Positions 53,436 to 60,936 of a stretch of DNA of 64,000 bases are shown piece after piece; positions within the stretch are counted from its first letter, which is position 1; every line of letters starts with the position of its first letter. The stretch spans positions 24,430-88,429 of the forward strand of contig CAWGQZ010000061.1 of assembly GCA_963824805.1 (NCBI GenBank), read 5' to 3'. Source of the DNA: DATBAT01 sp963824805. GTDB taxonomy: Bacteria > Acidobacteriota > Terriglobia > Terriglobales > Acidobacteriaceae. Under the pieces are notes generated by a model, which was not told the origin of the DNA, did not search any database, and saw only the letters and a program-made list of their open reading frames with translations. Made by a program: the position numbers and the translations under genes.

Positions 53436-54536
53436 ATGAAGCTTCGCGCCCTGATTCTTCCGCTGCTGCTTGCAGGCTCTCTGTTTGCGGCTGATAACTC
53501 TTTGCTGCCGAACCAGTTCGCCGGATGGCAGGTTTCGGGCACAATCCAGACTAGCAAAGATCCCGCCGTGGCCGATGCTACCAACGCGGACGTACTCAAA
53601 GAATTCGGGTTTACCGATCTCGCCACGGGGACCTACACGCGAGAAGGCGGCAAACTGACCCTCAAAGCCGCCCGCTTCACCGATACCAGCGGAGCTTACG
53701 GGGCGTTCACCTACTACAAGCTGCCGCCCATGCTGAATGAACAGATTCCCGATCAAGGATCCTCACTGAACCAGCGGGTGCTTTTCTATCGCGGGAACAT
53801 CCTGGTGGATGCTGTCTTCGATCACTTGACCGCGATGTCTACGGCTCAACTCCGTGAGTTGGCGAACACTCTGCCGCGACCGAGCGGGAATGCCGGAAAT
53901 CTACCGAGCCTTCCGGCTTATCTGCCCAAACCCGCCTACGTAAAGAATTCTGCGAAGTACATTGTCGGTCCTATTGCGCTGTCGCGAGTGGCTTCGCCTA
54001 TTTCCGGAGATCTCGTTGACTTCAATGCTGGAGCAGAAGTCACGTTAGCCCACTACGACACTGCCGGTGGCGAAGCGACCTTGGCACTGATTGCTTATCC
54101 CACGCCGCAGATTGCAACTGAACACCTGCGTCGTATCGATGCGGCGCGCCAGCAGGCTGGTTCACCACTGGCGAATGCAGGTCCCTTCTTCGACCGTCGC
54201 ACCGGACCAATGGTGGTGGCGGCGACAGGTCAGCTTTCTGACAATGAAGGAAAGTCATTGGTTGGTTTGGTGAACTACGAGGCGGACGTCACGTGGAACG
54301 AGAACACTCTCAACGACAAGAAAAATAACATCGGCAATCTGGTTGTGAATGCGCTTTTACTCTGTGCCATCCTCATGGGATTTGCTTTGGTGATCGGGGT
54401 GGCCTTCGGAGGGGTGCGAATTCTCATTCGAAAGGTATTTCCGGAGACGATACTTGGGCGGGGGCAGGAGGTCGATTTCATTTCCCTCCACTTGGCGGAA
54501 GAGGCGACCGAAACCGCCGAACCGCAGGCTAAATAG
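53436..54536 (+). CDS. Hypothetical secreted protein with C-terminal membrane helix (DUF6599-like)
   Basis: 366 residues. A signal peptide (KLRALILPLLLAGSLFA) is followed by NSLLPNQFAGWQVSGTIQTSKDPAVADATNADVLKEFGF. A mixed alpha/beta part has two similar halves (YGAFTYYKLPPM... and ATLALIAYPTPQIATEHLRRID). One membrane helix near the end (VVNALLLCAILMGFALVIGVAFGGVRIL) is followed by a cytoplasmic tail. The layout recalls the acidobacterial DUF6599 family, but I am not certain. AGAGAGG lies just upstream of the ATG. Its role is unknown. Confidence 0.75.
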   Translation: MKLRALILPLLLAGSLFAADNSLLPNQFAGWQVSGTIQTSKDPAVADATNADVLKEFGFTDLATGTYTREGGKLTLKAARFTDTSGAYGAFTYYKLPPMLNEQIPDQGSSLNQRVLFYRGNILVDAVFDHLTAMSTAQLRELANTLPRPSGNAGNLPSLPAYLPKPAYVKNSAKYIVGPIALSRVASPISGDLVDFNAGAEVTLAHYDTAGGEATLALIAYPTPQIATEHLRRIDAARQQAGSPLANAGPFFDRRTGPMVVAATGQLSDNEGKSLVGLVNYEADVTWNENTLNDKKNNIGNLVVNALLLCAILMGFALVIGVAFGGVRILIRKVFPETILGRGQEVDFISLHLAEEATETAEPQAK

Positions 54537-54658
54537 CTCAATCGATGGGAGTTATCCTATTGTAGGGGCAGGGATGTCTCACGAAAGAGCACTTTTGGCA
54601 AGTATTGACTGTTTCCGTAAGTTATTGAAAACAAATCCATTTATTCCCCAAAAAACCC

Positions 54659-54688
54659 TTGACACCCCCCTTTTCCGGCTCATAAGAT
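54659..54688 (+). promoter_or_regulatory. Candidate sigma70 promoter before a short structured RNA
   Basis: TTGACA (54659-54664), 18 bases, TAAGAT (54683-54688). It points into a stretch of about 85 bases that ends in an intrinsic terminator and carries no reading frame. Confidence 0.5.
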
Positions 54689-54694
54689 TTCGCC

Positions 54695-54780
54695 AGAAAG
54701 TTTTGACGGCTTTGACCCCGTTAGAGCTATTCTCCCTACGAAGGAAAAGCCACCCAAGTTGCCGGGTGGCTTTTCTGTTT
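54695..54780 (+). ncRNA. Candidate small RNA or leader ending in an intrinsic terminator
   Basis: AAAAGCCACCC (54745-54755) and GGGTGGCTTTT (54764-54774) form an 11-bp stem over an eight-base loop, followed by CTGTTTTCT. With the promoter at 54659 this defines a transcript of about 85 bases in the 311-base gap after 54536. It ends 68 bases before the zinc-ribbon gene at 54848, so it could be a free RNA or an attenuator. It matches no riboswitch I know. Confidence 0.5.
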
Positions 54781-54847
54781 TCTGAACATTACGCGCTTGT
54801 GTTGCGTATTTTCTGAGAGCAAACTGGCGTCAATCGGAGCCGACTTT

Positions 54848-55345
54848 ATGTTTTGCGACAGTTGTGGAACCGCCTTACTGCCTAATCAAACCTACTGCAG
54901 TTCTTGCGGCAAACAAATTCGCGGGGGGATTCACATTTCTTATCCGCGGCGCGGCCGGGTGCAGGAGCATATTCGACTGCTCGGGATTCTTTGGCTCGCA
55001 CTGGGCGCCATCAACACTGTTGGTTCGTTGGGCATTCTGTTCGCCGCCAACTTTGTTTATGGACATGTCTTCACTCCGGACAACGGGCCACCGGTCCCAC
55101 GCAATCTTCTGCATTTCATCCTGATGTCGGTGGGCACCTTCGTCTTGGCAAAAGCGGCTGTGGAACTGATCGCCGGGTGGGGATTACTGCGCCGCGAACC
55201 CTGGGCACGGATGTTGACCATCGTTTTGGCGTTCTTTTCTTTGTTCAATATTCCATTCGGAACCGCATTGGGGATTTATACCCTATGGGTACTGCTGCCG
55301 TCGGAGTCGGACCAGGAGTATCGAGCGGAGAGTAAGGCAGCGTAA
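54848..55345 (+). CDS. Zinc-ribbon membrane protein
   Basis: 165 residues from the ATG at 54848. The N-terminus is a zinc ribbon of two C-x2-C knuckles (FCDSCGTALLPNQTYCSSCGKQI). About four membrane helices follow: LLGILWLALGAINTVGSLGILFA, LLHFILMSVGTFVLAKAAVELIAGW, MLTIVLAFFSLFNIPFG and a last short helix ALGIYTLWVLLP. This 'zinc ribbon plus membrane block' design is common in acidobacterial and myxobacterial genomes. The function is unknown. It is convergent with the M24 peptidase gene, five bases apart. Confidence 0.85.
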   Translation: MFCDSCGTALLPNQTYCSSCGKQIRGGIHISYPRRGRVQEHIRLLGILWLALGAINTVGSLGILFAANFVYGHVFTPDNGPPVPRNLLHFILMSVGTFVLAKAAVELIAGWGLLRREPWARMLTIVLAFFSLFNIPFGTALGIYTLWVLLPSESDQEYRAESKAA

Positions 55346-55350
55346 CGACT

Positions 55351-56715
55351 TTACTTGACCAAGTAGAATGCCTCCTGTCTTGGCACGAAAAACTTGTAGC
55401 CGTCATCGGTCAAGTAAGCGTCGTCTTCCATCATCACGAAGAGCTTCTGCCCGTCCCACTCGGGTACTGGAGTTACCGTATTCAGCTCAATCGAGGTATA
55501 GCACCCCTTCCGGAACGGTTGAGCCTGCGATACCCCGATATCCTCGCGCTCCCCTGACCGGTAGTCGATATTGGGGCCGAGACCGTGGCCCTGATTGCCA
55601 ATTGGATGGCTGTAAATTTTCGCTTCGATTCCTCTCTTTTCCATCGCATCCATGGTCGCGTGGTAGACGTCGCCGGGCAGAAGTCCAGGTCGGGCCTTGG
55701 TCGTGAGAACGTCTTGGAGCTCATTTGTGTTCTTCAGCGCACGCTTCAGACCCTCGGGAGCGTCCTTTTCTCCTGGCAGCAACACATATGCCTCTTTCTG
55801 CCAGTCGGTATTCAGGCCCATGTAGGTGATGCCGAAGTCCACGTGGACAACATCGCCTCGCTGAATCACAACGTCTTCTTTCGAAACGGCGAGGAAACCG
55901 CGAGACGTCGGGTTTGGCATGCCTTTGCGCTGGATTCTAAGATCGGGTTGGAACCAGGTATCAACGCCATTGGCAGAAAGCTGGTCGTAAAACCATCGCC
56001 GCAAGTCGCCTACCGTTGTCTTTCCGGGACAAATTGCCTTATTCGAGAGACCCCGCCGGGTGATGAGATCCGTAAGTTGAACCAGGGACTCATAGGTTTC
56101 GAACTCTTCAGGGATGCGGGTATCGAGGTACTCTTCGATGAGCGGTGCGGCGGGAACGAAGTGCTGCACGGCCTCCGGCCCCATCTTTTCTGCAAGGAAA
56201 TTGTATGTGTCGTAAGTGAGGCTACGTTGGACGCCGCGTTTGGCGTTGAAGCTGAGCCCGATTTTCTTCGGTTTGTACTGTTCGTAGAGTTCGCGCAATA
56301 CCTGATCTGTCGGACGCGGGTCATCCTCCGACTCGAAGAAGCGTTTCAGTGTTTCTTCGGAATATCCGGTGACAGCTACCTTCCTCAGACTTTTTTCGCC
56401 GGTATCGATAAAAACAAAAAAATCCCGGTTTCCTTCATAAGGACGCGGAGGAGCCACAAACTGAGTGAGGGGATCCTCATGGAACTCCTCGCTAGCAACG
56501 ATCCACATGTCGATGCCGTGACGCCGCATCATGGGAAGGATCATCTGATGCCGCTTCTCCAGCCAGTTCTCGCGGACGGTTATCTGCTGCGAGAGCGGAA
56601 GAATTGTCGCCTGGACCCTCTTATCGGCGGGCGCAGCGGCAACAAAGATGACGACGAATTTCCCGAAGCAAGTTAATGCAAGGCAAGCTACACCGAAAAG
56701 CAGAGCTTTGCGCAT
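55351..56715 (-). CDS. M24-family (Xaa-Pro aminopeptidase-like) metallopeptidase, secreted
   Basis: 454 residues. A signal peptide (RKALLFGVACLALTCFGKFVVIFVAAAPA) is followed by the creatinase-type N domain (MILPMMRRHGIDMWIVASEEFHEDP). The pita-bread domain keeps two metal aspartates in VHVDFGITYMGLNTDWQKEAYV, the histidine in IGNQGHGLGPNIDY, and glutamates in CYTSIELNTVTPVPEW and MMEDDAYLTDDGYKF. All five ligands are present, so an active dinuclear peptidase acting on periplasmic peptides is likely. It is a single-gene unit. Confidence 0.9.
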   Translation of the reverse strand: MRKALLFGVACLALTCFGKFVVIFVAAAPADKRVQATILPLSQQITVRENWLEKRHQMILPMMRRHGIDMWIVASEEFHEDPLTQFVAPPRPYEGNRDFFVFIDTGEKSLRKVAVTGYSEETLKRFFESEDDPRPTDQVLRELYEQYKPKKIGLSFNAKRGVQRSLTYDTYNFLAEKMGPEAVQHFVPAAPLIEEYLDTRIPEEFETYESLVQLTDLITRRGLSNKAICPGKTTVGDLRRWFYDQLSANGVDTWFQPDLRIQRKGMPNPTSRGFLAVSKEDVVIQRGDVVHVDFGITYMGLNTDWQKEAYVLLPGEKDAPEGLKRALKNTNELQDVLTTKARPGLLPGDVYHATMDAMEKRGIEAKIYSHPIGNQGHGLGPNIDYRSGEREDIGVSQAQPFRKGCYTSIELNTVTPVPEWDGQKLFVMMEDDAYLTDDGYKFFVPRQEAFYLVK

Positions 56716-56799
56716 CGAGTCCTCATGATGGGGATTGAGCGGCGTCGGACCCTTTCATCTTCCCGGGCACTCAAGGTGAAAGTCAAATAATTCACGATT

Positions 56800-57229
56800 T
56801 CAGGACTGGGAAGAGCTGTCAATGTGGAACCCCGGGCTGGCGGAGGAAAACGGATAGAGGACTGGCTTTGCCACCAGTTCTGCGCGCACCGGTCCGAGAT
56901 GAATGGTGCGGCGAAATTTCACGTAGTCGGCAACATTGCGAATCGCGGTTCAATGGTAAAAGCGTTTTCCCAGACAGTGTGCTTCCCTATCCGCGCGCAG
57001 AATTCATTGCGGATAAGCTTGACCGCCGTTTCTGCGGTCGTGGCGTCCATCGGCGTGATGAGTGCCTGAAGCTGGCCTGGAAGAATCGCGAACTCATGCG
57101 GCAGATATTTTTTCTGTTCACGAAAGTGCAGGAGCACTTCGAGCAAAGTCTTGGGATCGGGGATCCCCCAGGAAAATCGGCCGACTGCTCCGCCATGCTG
57201 GCGATGTAAAACGCTTGTCTAGGTGACAT
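56800..57229 (-). pseudogene. Decayed REP-associated tyrosine transposase (RAYT, Y1_Tnp)
   Basis: Three frames read leftwards join into one protein. The first is SPRQAFYIASMAEQSADF, from the ATG at 57229. The second is LLEVLLHFREQKKYLPHEFAILPGQLQALITP, followed by AVKLIRNEFCARIGKHTVWENAF. The third is IHLGPVRAELVAKPVLYPFSSASPGF, to a stop at 56800. This order matches RAYT proteins, where the second part reads HxF-x-x-MPxHxHLLLTP and the third NPVRAxLV...YPxSSA. The catalytic histidines of MPxHxH are lost (LPGQLQ), and two frameshifts are needed. RAYTs move REP palindromes, and palindromes lie beside the 5' end. Confidence 0.7.
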
Positions 57230-57235
57230 TTTGCG

Positions 57236-57320
57236 GGGATCGTACATCCCATTTTGCGGAAGGCCCGCAAACCACCGCGATTTTTCGGAAATTAGAAACT
57301 GCCAGTGGCCCAAAATGGGA
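57236..57320. repeat. Overlapping palindromes upstream of the RAYT remnant
   Basis: GGGAT-cgtac-ATCCC (57236-57250), TTTGCGG-aaggc-CCGCAAA (57253-57271) and a long-range 10-bp pair TCCCATTTTG (57247-57256)/CAAAATGGGA (57311-57320). They lie between the RAYT start and the reductase gene, where REP sites of such elements are expected. Confidence 0.55.
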
Positions 57321-57371
57321 TTTCTGACCCGGATCGGAATCAAAGAGGCTATGACGGGCATCTGCTTTAGG

Positions 57372-58472
57372 ATGCCCGAACTTTTCGAGCCATTCTCCTT
57401 GCGCAACCTCACCTTAACCAACCGCTTCGCGGTTTCCCCCATGTGCGAGTATTCCAGCGTCGATGGTTACGCCAACGACTGGCACCTGGTTCATCTCGGG
57501 AGCAGGGCAGTTGGTGGTGCGGGACTGGTGTTTACCGAAGCGACAGCGGTTTTACCGGAAGCGAGAATCAGCCCGGAGGACCTTGGGATTTGGAGCGACG
57601 GCCACGTCGTGTTCCTGTCGCGCATTGTCAGGTTCCTGCATGAGCAGGGTGCCGTATCGGGCATTCAACTAGCTCATGCGGGGCGGAAGGCCAGCACCTA
57701 TCGTCCGTGGGCGTCTCGCCAGGGTGCGATTCCGCCGGAAGAGGGGGGATGGCTGGAGGTCCTGGCACCCAGCCCAATCCAGTTTTCACCCAATTATCCC
57801 CAACCGCGCCCCATGACCGTTGAGGACATCAGGCACACCATCTCGGCATTTGCAGATGCTGCGAAGCGAGCGGTGAAGGCCGGATTTCAAGTGATCGAGA
57901 TTCACGCCGCTCACGGCTATCTGATACACGAGTTTCTGTCGCCTCTCAGCAATCAGCGCGATGATCAATATGGCGGGTCGTTTGAGAACCGCACACGGCT
58001 ACTTCGTGAACTGGTGTCCGTCGTCCGTGCCATTGTGCCGGATAGCATGCCGGTCTTCGTCCGCATCTCGGCAACCGATTGGAAGGAGGGCGGCTGGGAT
58101 ATCGAACAGTCCGTGGAACTGGCCAAAACCCTCAATAAACTAGGTGTAGACCTCATCGATTGCAGTTCAGGGGGGCTGGTAGCGGACGCCAAGATTCCGG
58201 TGGGGCCAGGCTACCAGGTTCCGTTTGCAGAAAGAATTCGCAACGAAGTGGGCATTCCGACTGGTGCGGTCGGCATGATTACCGAGCCCGAGCAGGCAAA
58301 CGAGATCATTCGCAGAGGGAAGGCTGACATTGTGCTCATCGCCAGAGAGTCCTTGCGCCAGCCCTACTGGCCGCTGCACGCCGCAAAGGCCCTGGGCAAG
58401 GAAATCACATGGCCGGTCCAGTATCTGCGCGCGGCACCTCCCGGAACAAAGACTCGTACACCCACCGAATGA
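57372..58472 (+). CDS. Old yellow enzyme-family NADH:flavin oxidoreductase (YqjM/NamA-like)
   Basis: About 366 residues from the ATG at 57372 (LFEPFSLRNLTLTNRFAVSPMCEYSSVDGYANDWH). The cysteine in SPMCEYSS is the YqjM-class flavin-tuning residue. Further motifs are VFTEATAVLPEARISPEDLGIW, IQLAHAGRKAS, VIEIHAAHGYLIHEFLSPLSNQRDDQYGGSFENR and GMITEPEQANEII...IARESLRQPYWPLHAA. It is an FMN enzyme that reduces activated C=C bonds with NADPH. The family is certain, the physiological substrate is not. An ATG 21 bases upstream has a poorer match to the family start. Confidence 0.93.
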   Translation: MPELFEPFSLRNLTLTNRFAVSPMCEYSSVDGYANDWHLVHLGSRAVGGAGLVFTEATAVLPEARISPEDLGIWSDGHVVFLSRIVRFLHEQGAVSGIQLAHAGRKASTYRPWASRQGAIPPEEGGWLEVLAPSPIQFSPNYPQPRPMTVEDIRHTISAFADAAKRAVKAGFQVIEIHAAHGYLIHEFLSPLSNQRDDQYGGSFENRTRLLRELVSVVRAIVPDSMPVFVRISATDWKEGGWDIEQSVELAKTLNKLGVDLIDCSSGGLVADAKIPVGPGYQVPFAERIRNEVGIPTGAVGMITEPEQANEIIRRGKADIVLIARESLRQPYWPLHAAKALGKEITWPVQYLRAAPPGTKTRTPTE

Positions 58473-58499
58473 GCCGGGGCCGACAAGTACAATCGTCCC

Positions 58500-59861
58500 G
58501 TGAATCTTGATGACACGGTTGTCGCCATCGCCACTCCTCCGGGTCGTGGTGGCATCGGTATCGTCCGGCTCGCTGGACCGGAAGCGCGTCAGATCACCGC
58601 ACCGCTGCTGTGCCTCAAACATGAACTGGTACCAGGCAAGGCGGTATTTGGAGAGCTCGTCGATCCCGATGCTTCCTCAGCGAAAATCGATGAGGTAGTC
58701 GTCACCTACTTCGCCAAGCCGCACTCGTATACGACTGACGACATTGTTGAAATCAGCGCCCACGGTTCGCCGATAGTCCTGCGTCACGTTGTCGAGGTTT
58801 GTCTGGCGCGCGGAGCACGTCTGGCCGAACCCGGCGAATTCACCATGCGTGCTTTTCTAAATGGCCGCATCGATCTGACCCAGGCCGAAGCGGTCCGCGA
58901 CCTCATCGAGTCGCAAACCCTCTACCAGGCAAAGGTGGCGGCCCAGCAGCTGGAGGGCGGCCTCTCGCGGCGACTGCAACCCGTCAAACAGAAGTTGGTA
59001 GAACTCATCGCTCTGCTCGAAGCCGGAGTTGATTTTGCGGAGGACGACGTGTCAGTCCTTCCCGGAGAAACAATCCTGCAGCAAATTGCGGAAGTTCGGA
59101 CGCCACTGGAAGCTCTGGAAGCATCCTTCGCCTACGGCAAGATTGTTCATGAGGGTCTCACCCTGGCCATTATCGGCCGTCCAAATGTAGGCAAATCGAG
59201 TTTGTTCAATCGATTGGTGGCGCACGAGCGAGCTATTGTTACCGCCACCCCCGGCACCACCCGGGACCTGGTCACTGAAACCGTCGCCATCGGCGGCATC
59301 CCCGTGAAGCTTGTCGATACCGCCGGCATTCGGCGGGCTCTGGATGAAGCCGAGAGCATCGGCATCCGGAAGTCCATGGAAGCGCTCGCTGACGCGGATC
59401 TGGTGCTGATCGTGCTGGACGCATCCCAGCCTCTTACGGCCGACGATGAGGAGTTGCTATCACAAGTGGAACTGCGATCGGCGATTGTGGTGGAGAACAA
59501 AGTTGACGTTTCCAGTTCTGAGTTTGCAGTTCCCGGTTCTCAACACAAACGCGTTAAGACCTCAGCGCTGGCGGGCACGGGAATTGAAGAACTTAGAGCG
59601 GAAATCTTGCGCCACATCGGGGGAGAGGCAGGGCAACAGGCTGAATCTGGATTTCTGACCAACCTTCGCCATCAGTCATTGGTGCGCGACTCGCTTGGTG
59701 CCTTGGATGCGGCGGAGGCAGCGGTAAGGACCAATATTCCCCACGAAATGCTGCTGATGGATCTCTACGGTTCACTGCGACCTCTGGATGAAATAACCGG
59801 TGCCACTACCACCGACGACATTCTGAATCTGATCTTCAGCAGATTTTGCATTGGAAAGTAG
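58500..59861 (+). CDS. mnmE: tRNA modification GTPase MnmE
   Basis: 453 residues starting at GTG, 28 bases after the reductase stop. The N-terminal formyl-THF domain has DTVVAIATPPGRGGIGIVRLAGPEA. The GTPase inserted in the helical domain has GRPNVGKSSLFN (G1), ATPGTTRD (G2), DTAGIR (G3) and NKVD (G4). It ends in the invariant FCIGK, whose cysteine matters for activity. With MnmG it makes the 5-aminomethyl-type modification of wobble uridine in tRNA. Full length and intact. Confidence 0.98.
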   Translation: MNLDDTVVAIATPPGRGGIGIVRLAGPEARQITAPLLCLKHELVPGKAVFGELVDPDASSAKIDEVVVTYFAKPHSYTTDDIVEISAHGSPIVLRHVVEVCLARGARLAEPGEFTMRAFLNGRIDLTQAEAVRDLIESQTLYQAKVAAQQLEGGLSRRLQPVKQKLVELIALLEAGVDFAEDDVSVLPGETILQQIAEVRTPLEALEASFAYGKIVHEGLTLAIIGRPNVGKSSLFNRLVAHERAIVTATPGTTRDLVTETVAIGGIPVKLVDTAGIRRALDEAESIGIRKSMEALADADLVLIVLDASQPLTADDEELLSQVELRSAIVVENKVDVSSSEFAVPGSQHKRVKTSALAGTGIEELRAEILRHIGGEAGQQAESGFLTNLRHQSLVRDSLGALDAAEAAVRTNIPHEMLLMDLYGSLRPLDEITGATTTDDILNLIFSRFCIGK

Positions 59862-59895
59862 CTGTGGGATTGGTACATTCTCATCGGAGGAAGCC

Positions 59896-60189
59896 ATGTC
59901 CCTGGTAGTGAAGCTAGAAGACAATCTCGGCGAACGGGGAGATTGGGTCATGTTGCATGGAGTGCTTCCGGCGCGCGAGGATCGAGAGTTCCCCTTTTTA
60001 CGTTGTATTGATCCCTACGGGAGGACGGTGTTCAATCATCTGCAGATGGACGCTTTTCTTGAAGAGTGGGAGCGCATTCATGAGCGGGCGCGCGACGAAT
60101 CCCAGAAAGAAGCCTGGCAGAAAGTTAAAGAGATGGCGGCCACCTGCAAAGAGGACCGGGATCTTTATTTACGGTTCGTCGGAAATTAG
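59896..60189 (+). CDS. Small hypothetical protein
   Basis: 97 residues from the ATG at 59896, directly after GAGGAAGCC. It is a soluble mixed alpha/beta protein. SLVVKLEDNLGERGDWVMLHGVLP looks like strands, and MDAFLEEWERIHERARDESQKEAWQKVKEMAATCKED like two amphipathic helices. It follows mnmE by 34 bases, so it is likely cotranscribed. The convergent ruvA stop is one base away. No family is recognised. Confidence 0.7.
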   Translation: MSLVVKLEDNLGERGDWVMLHGVLPAREDREFPFLRCIDPYGRTVFNHLQMDAFLEEWERIHERARDESQKEAWQKVKEMAATCKEDRDLYLRFVGN

Positions 60190-60190
60190 C

Positions 60191-60781
60191 TTACTTCGAT
60201 AAGATCGCCATTGCTGCTTTGAAAACCGATTCGAACGATTCTGGACTTCCACCGCGCACCACCACTGCCAATGCTTTTTCCGCGTTAGCCCGCTGATATC
60301 CCAGATTTATCAACGCTGACAACACGTCGTCCTCCACCGCGCTCTTCGCTGGCGCCGCGGGTTCGGTCACCGTTCCAGGGGCGGGTAGCTTGTCGCGTAA
60401 CTCGAGAACCATGCGCTCAGCGGTTTTGCGTCCAATACCTGGAATTCGAGTTAGCCTTGCCAGGTCGTTGCCCCTAATCGAATTGACCATTTCATCTGCC
60501 GCCATACCGCTGAGAATTGTGATCGCCAGCTTGGGTCCAATCCCGCTGACCGTAATCAATTTTTCGAAGAGGGTCTTTTCGGCAGACCGAAGAAATCCGT
60601 AGAGCGCAATCACATCTTCCCGAACATGGGTATGGACATGCAAGGCCACCTCATCGCCGAGCGCAGGCAGGCCGGAAAAAGTCGGGACAGTAATGGTTAC
60701 GTCGTAGCCGACGCCACCAGTTTCGACGACAGCCTGATTCGGATGTTTGGTAAGCAGCTTGCCGCGCAAGTGGGCTATCAT
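60191..60781 (-). CDS. ruvA: Holliday junction DNA helicase subunit RuvA
   Basis: 196 residues from the ATG at 60781 (IAHLRGKLLTKHPNQAVVETGGVGYDV), the usual RuvA start. Domain I has HVHTHVREDVIALYGFLRSAEK. The two helix-hairpin-helix motifs are LITVSGIGPKLAITILSG and LTRIPGIGRKTAERMVLEL. Domain III reads DDVLSALINLGYQRANAEKAL. RuvA binds four-way junctions and loads RuvB. RuvB and RuvC genes are not in view. Longer starts at 60790 or 60820 add residues not seen in the family. Confidence 0.96.
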   Translation of the reverse strand: MIAHLRGKLLTKHPNQAVVETGGVGYDVTITVPTFSGLPALGDEVALHVHTHVREDVIALYGFLRSAEKTLFEKLITVSGIGPKLAITILSGMAADEMVNSIRGNDLARLTRIPGIGRKTAERMVLELRDKLPAPGTVTEPAAPAKSAVEDDVLSALINLGYQRANAEKALAVVVRGGSPESFESVFKAAMAILSK

Positions 60782-60936
60782 CTGCGCCATTGTAGCTGGC
60801 GCCACCGATTTCAACTCCAAACCACGGATGTTTTTCTATATCATCATTGAGGAAGGTAGCATCACACCTTTAGTTCCAAGGCTAGTTAGCGAGCGTAGTG
60901 CCCATGCCCTCCATTCGCCTCGGAGGGCCAGTAAAT

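Noticed and set aside
53307..53756. Minus-strand frame over the repeat and the gene at 53436
   Set aside because: Low-complexity basic translation antisense to a protein with a good signal peptide and ribosome site.
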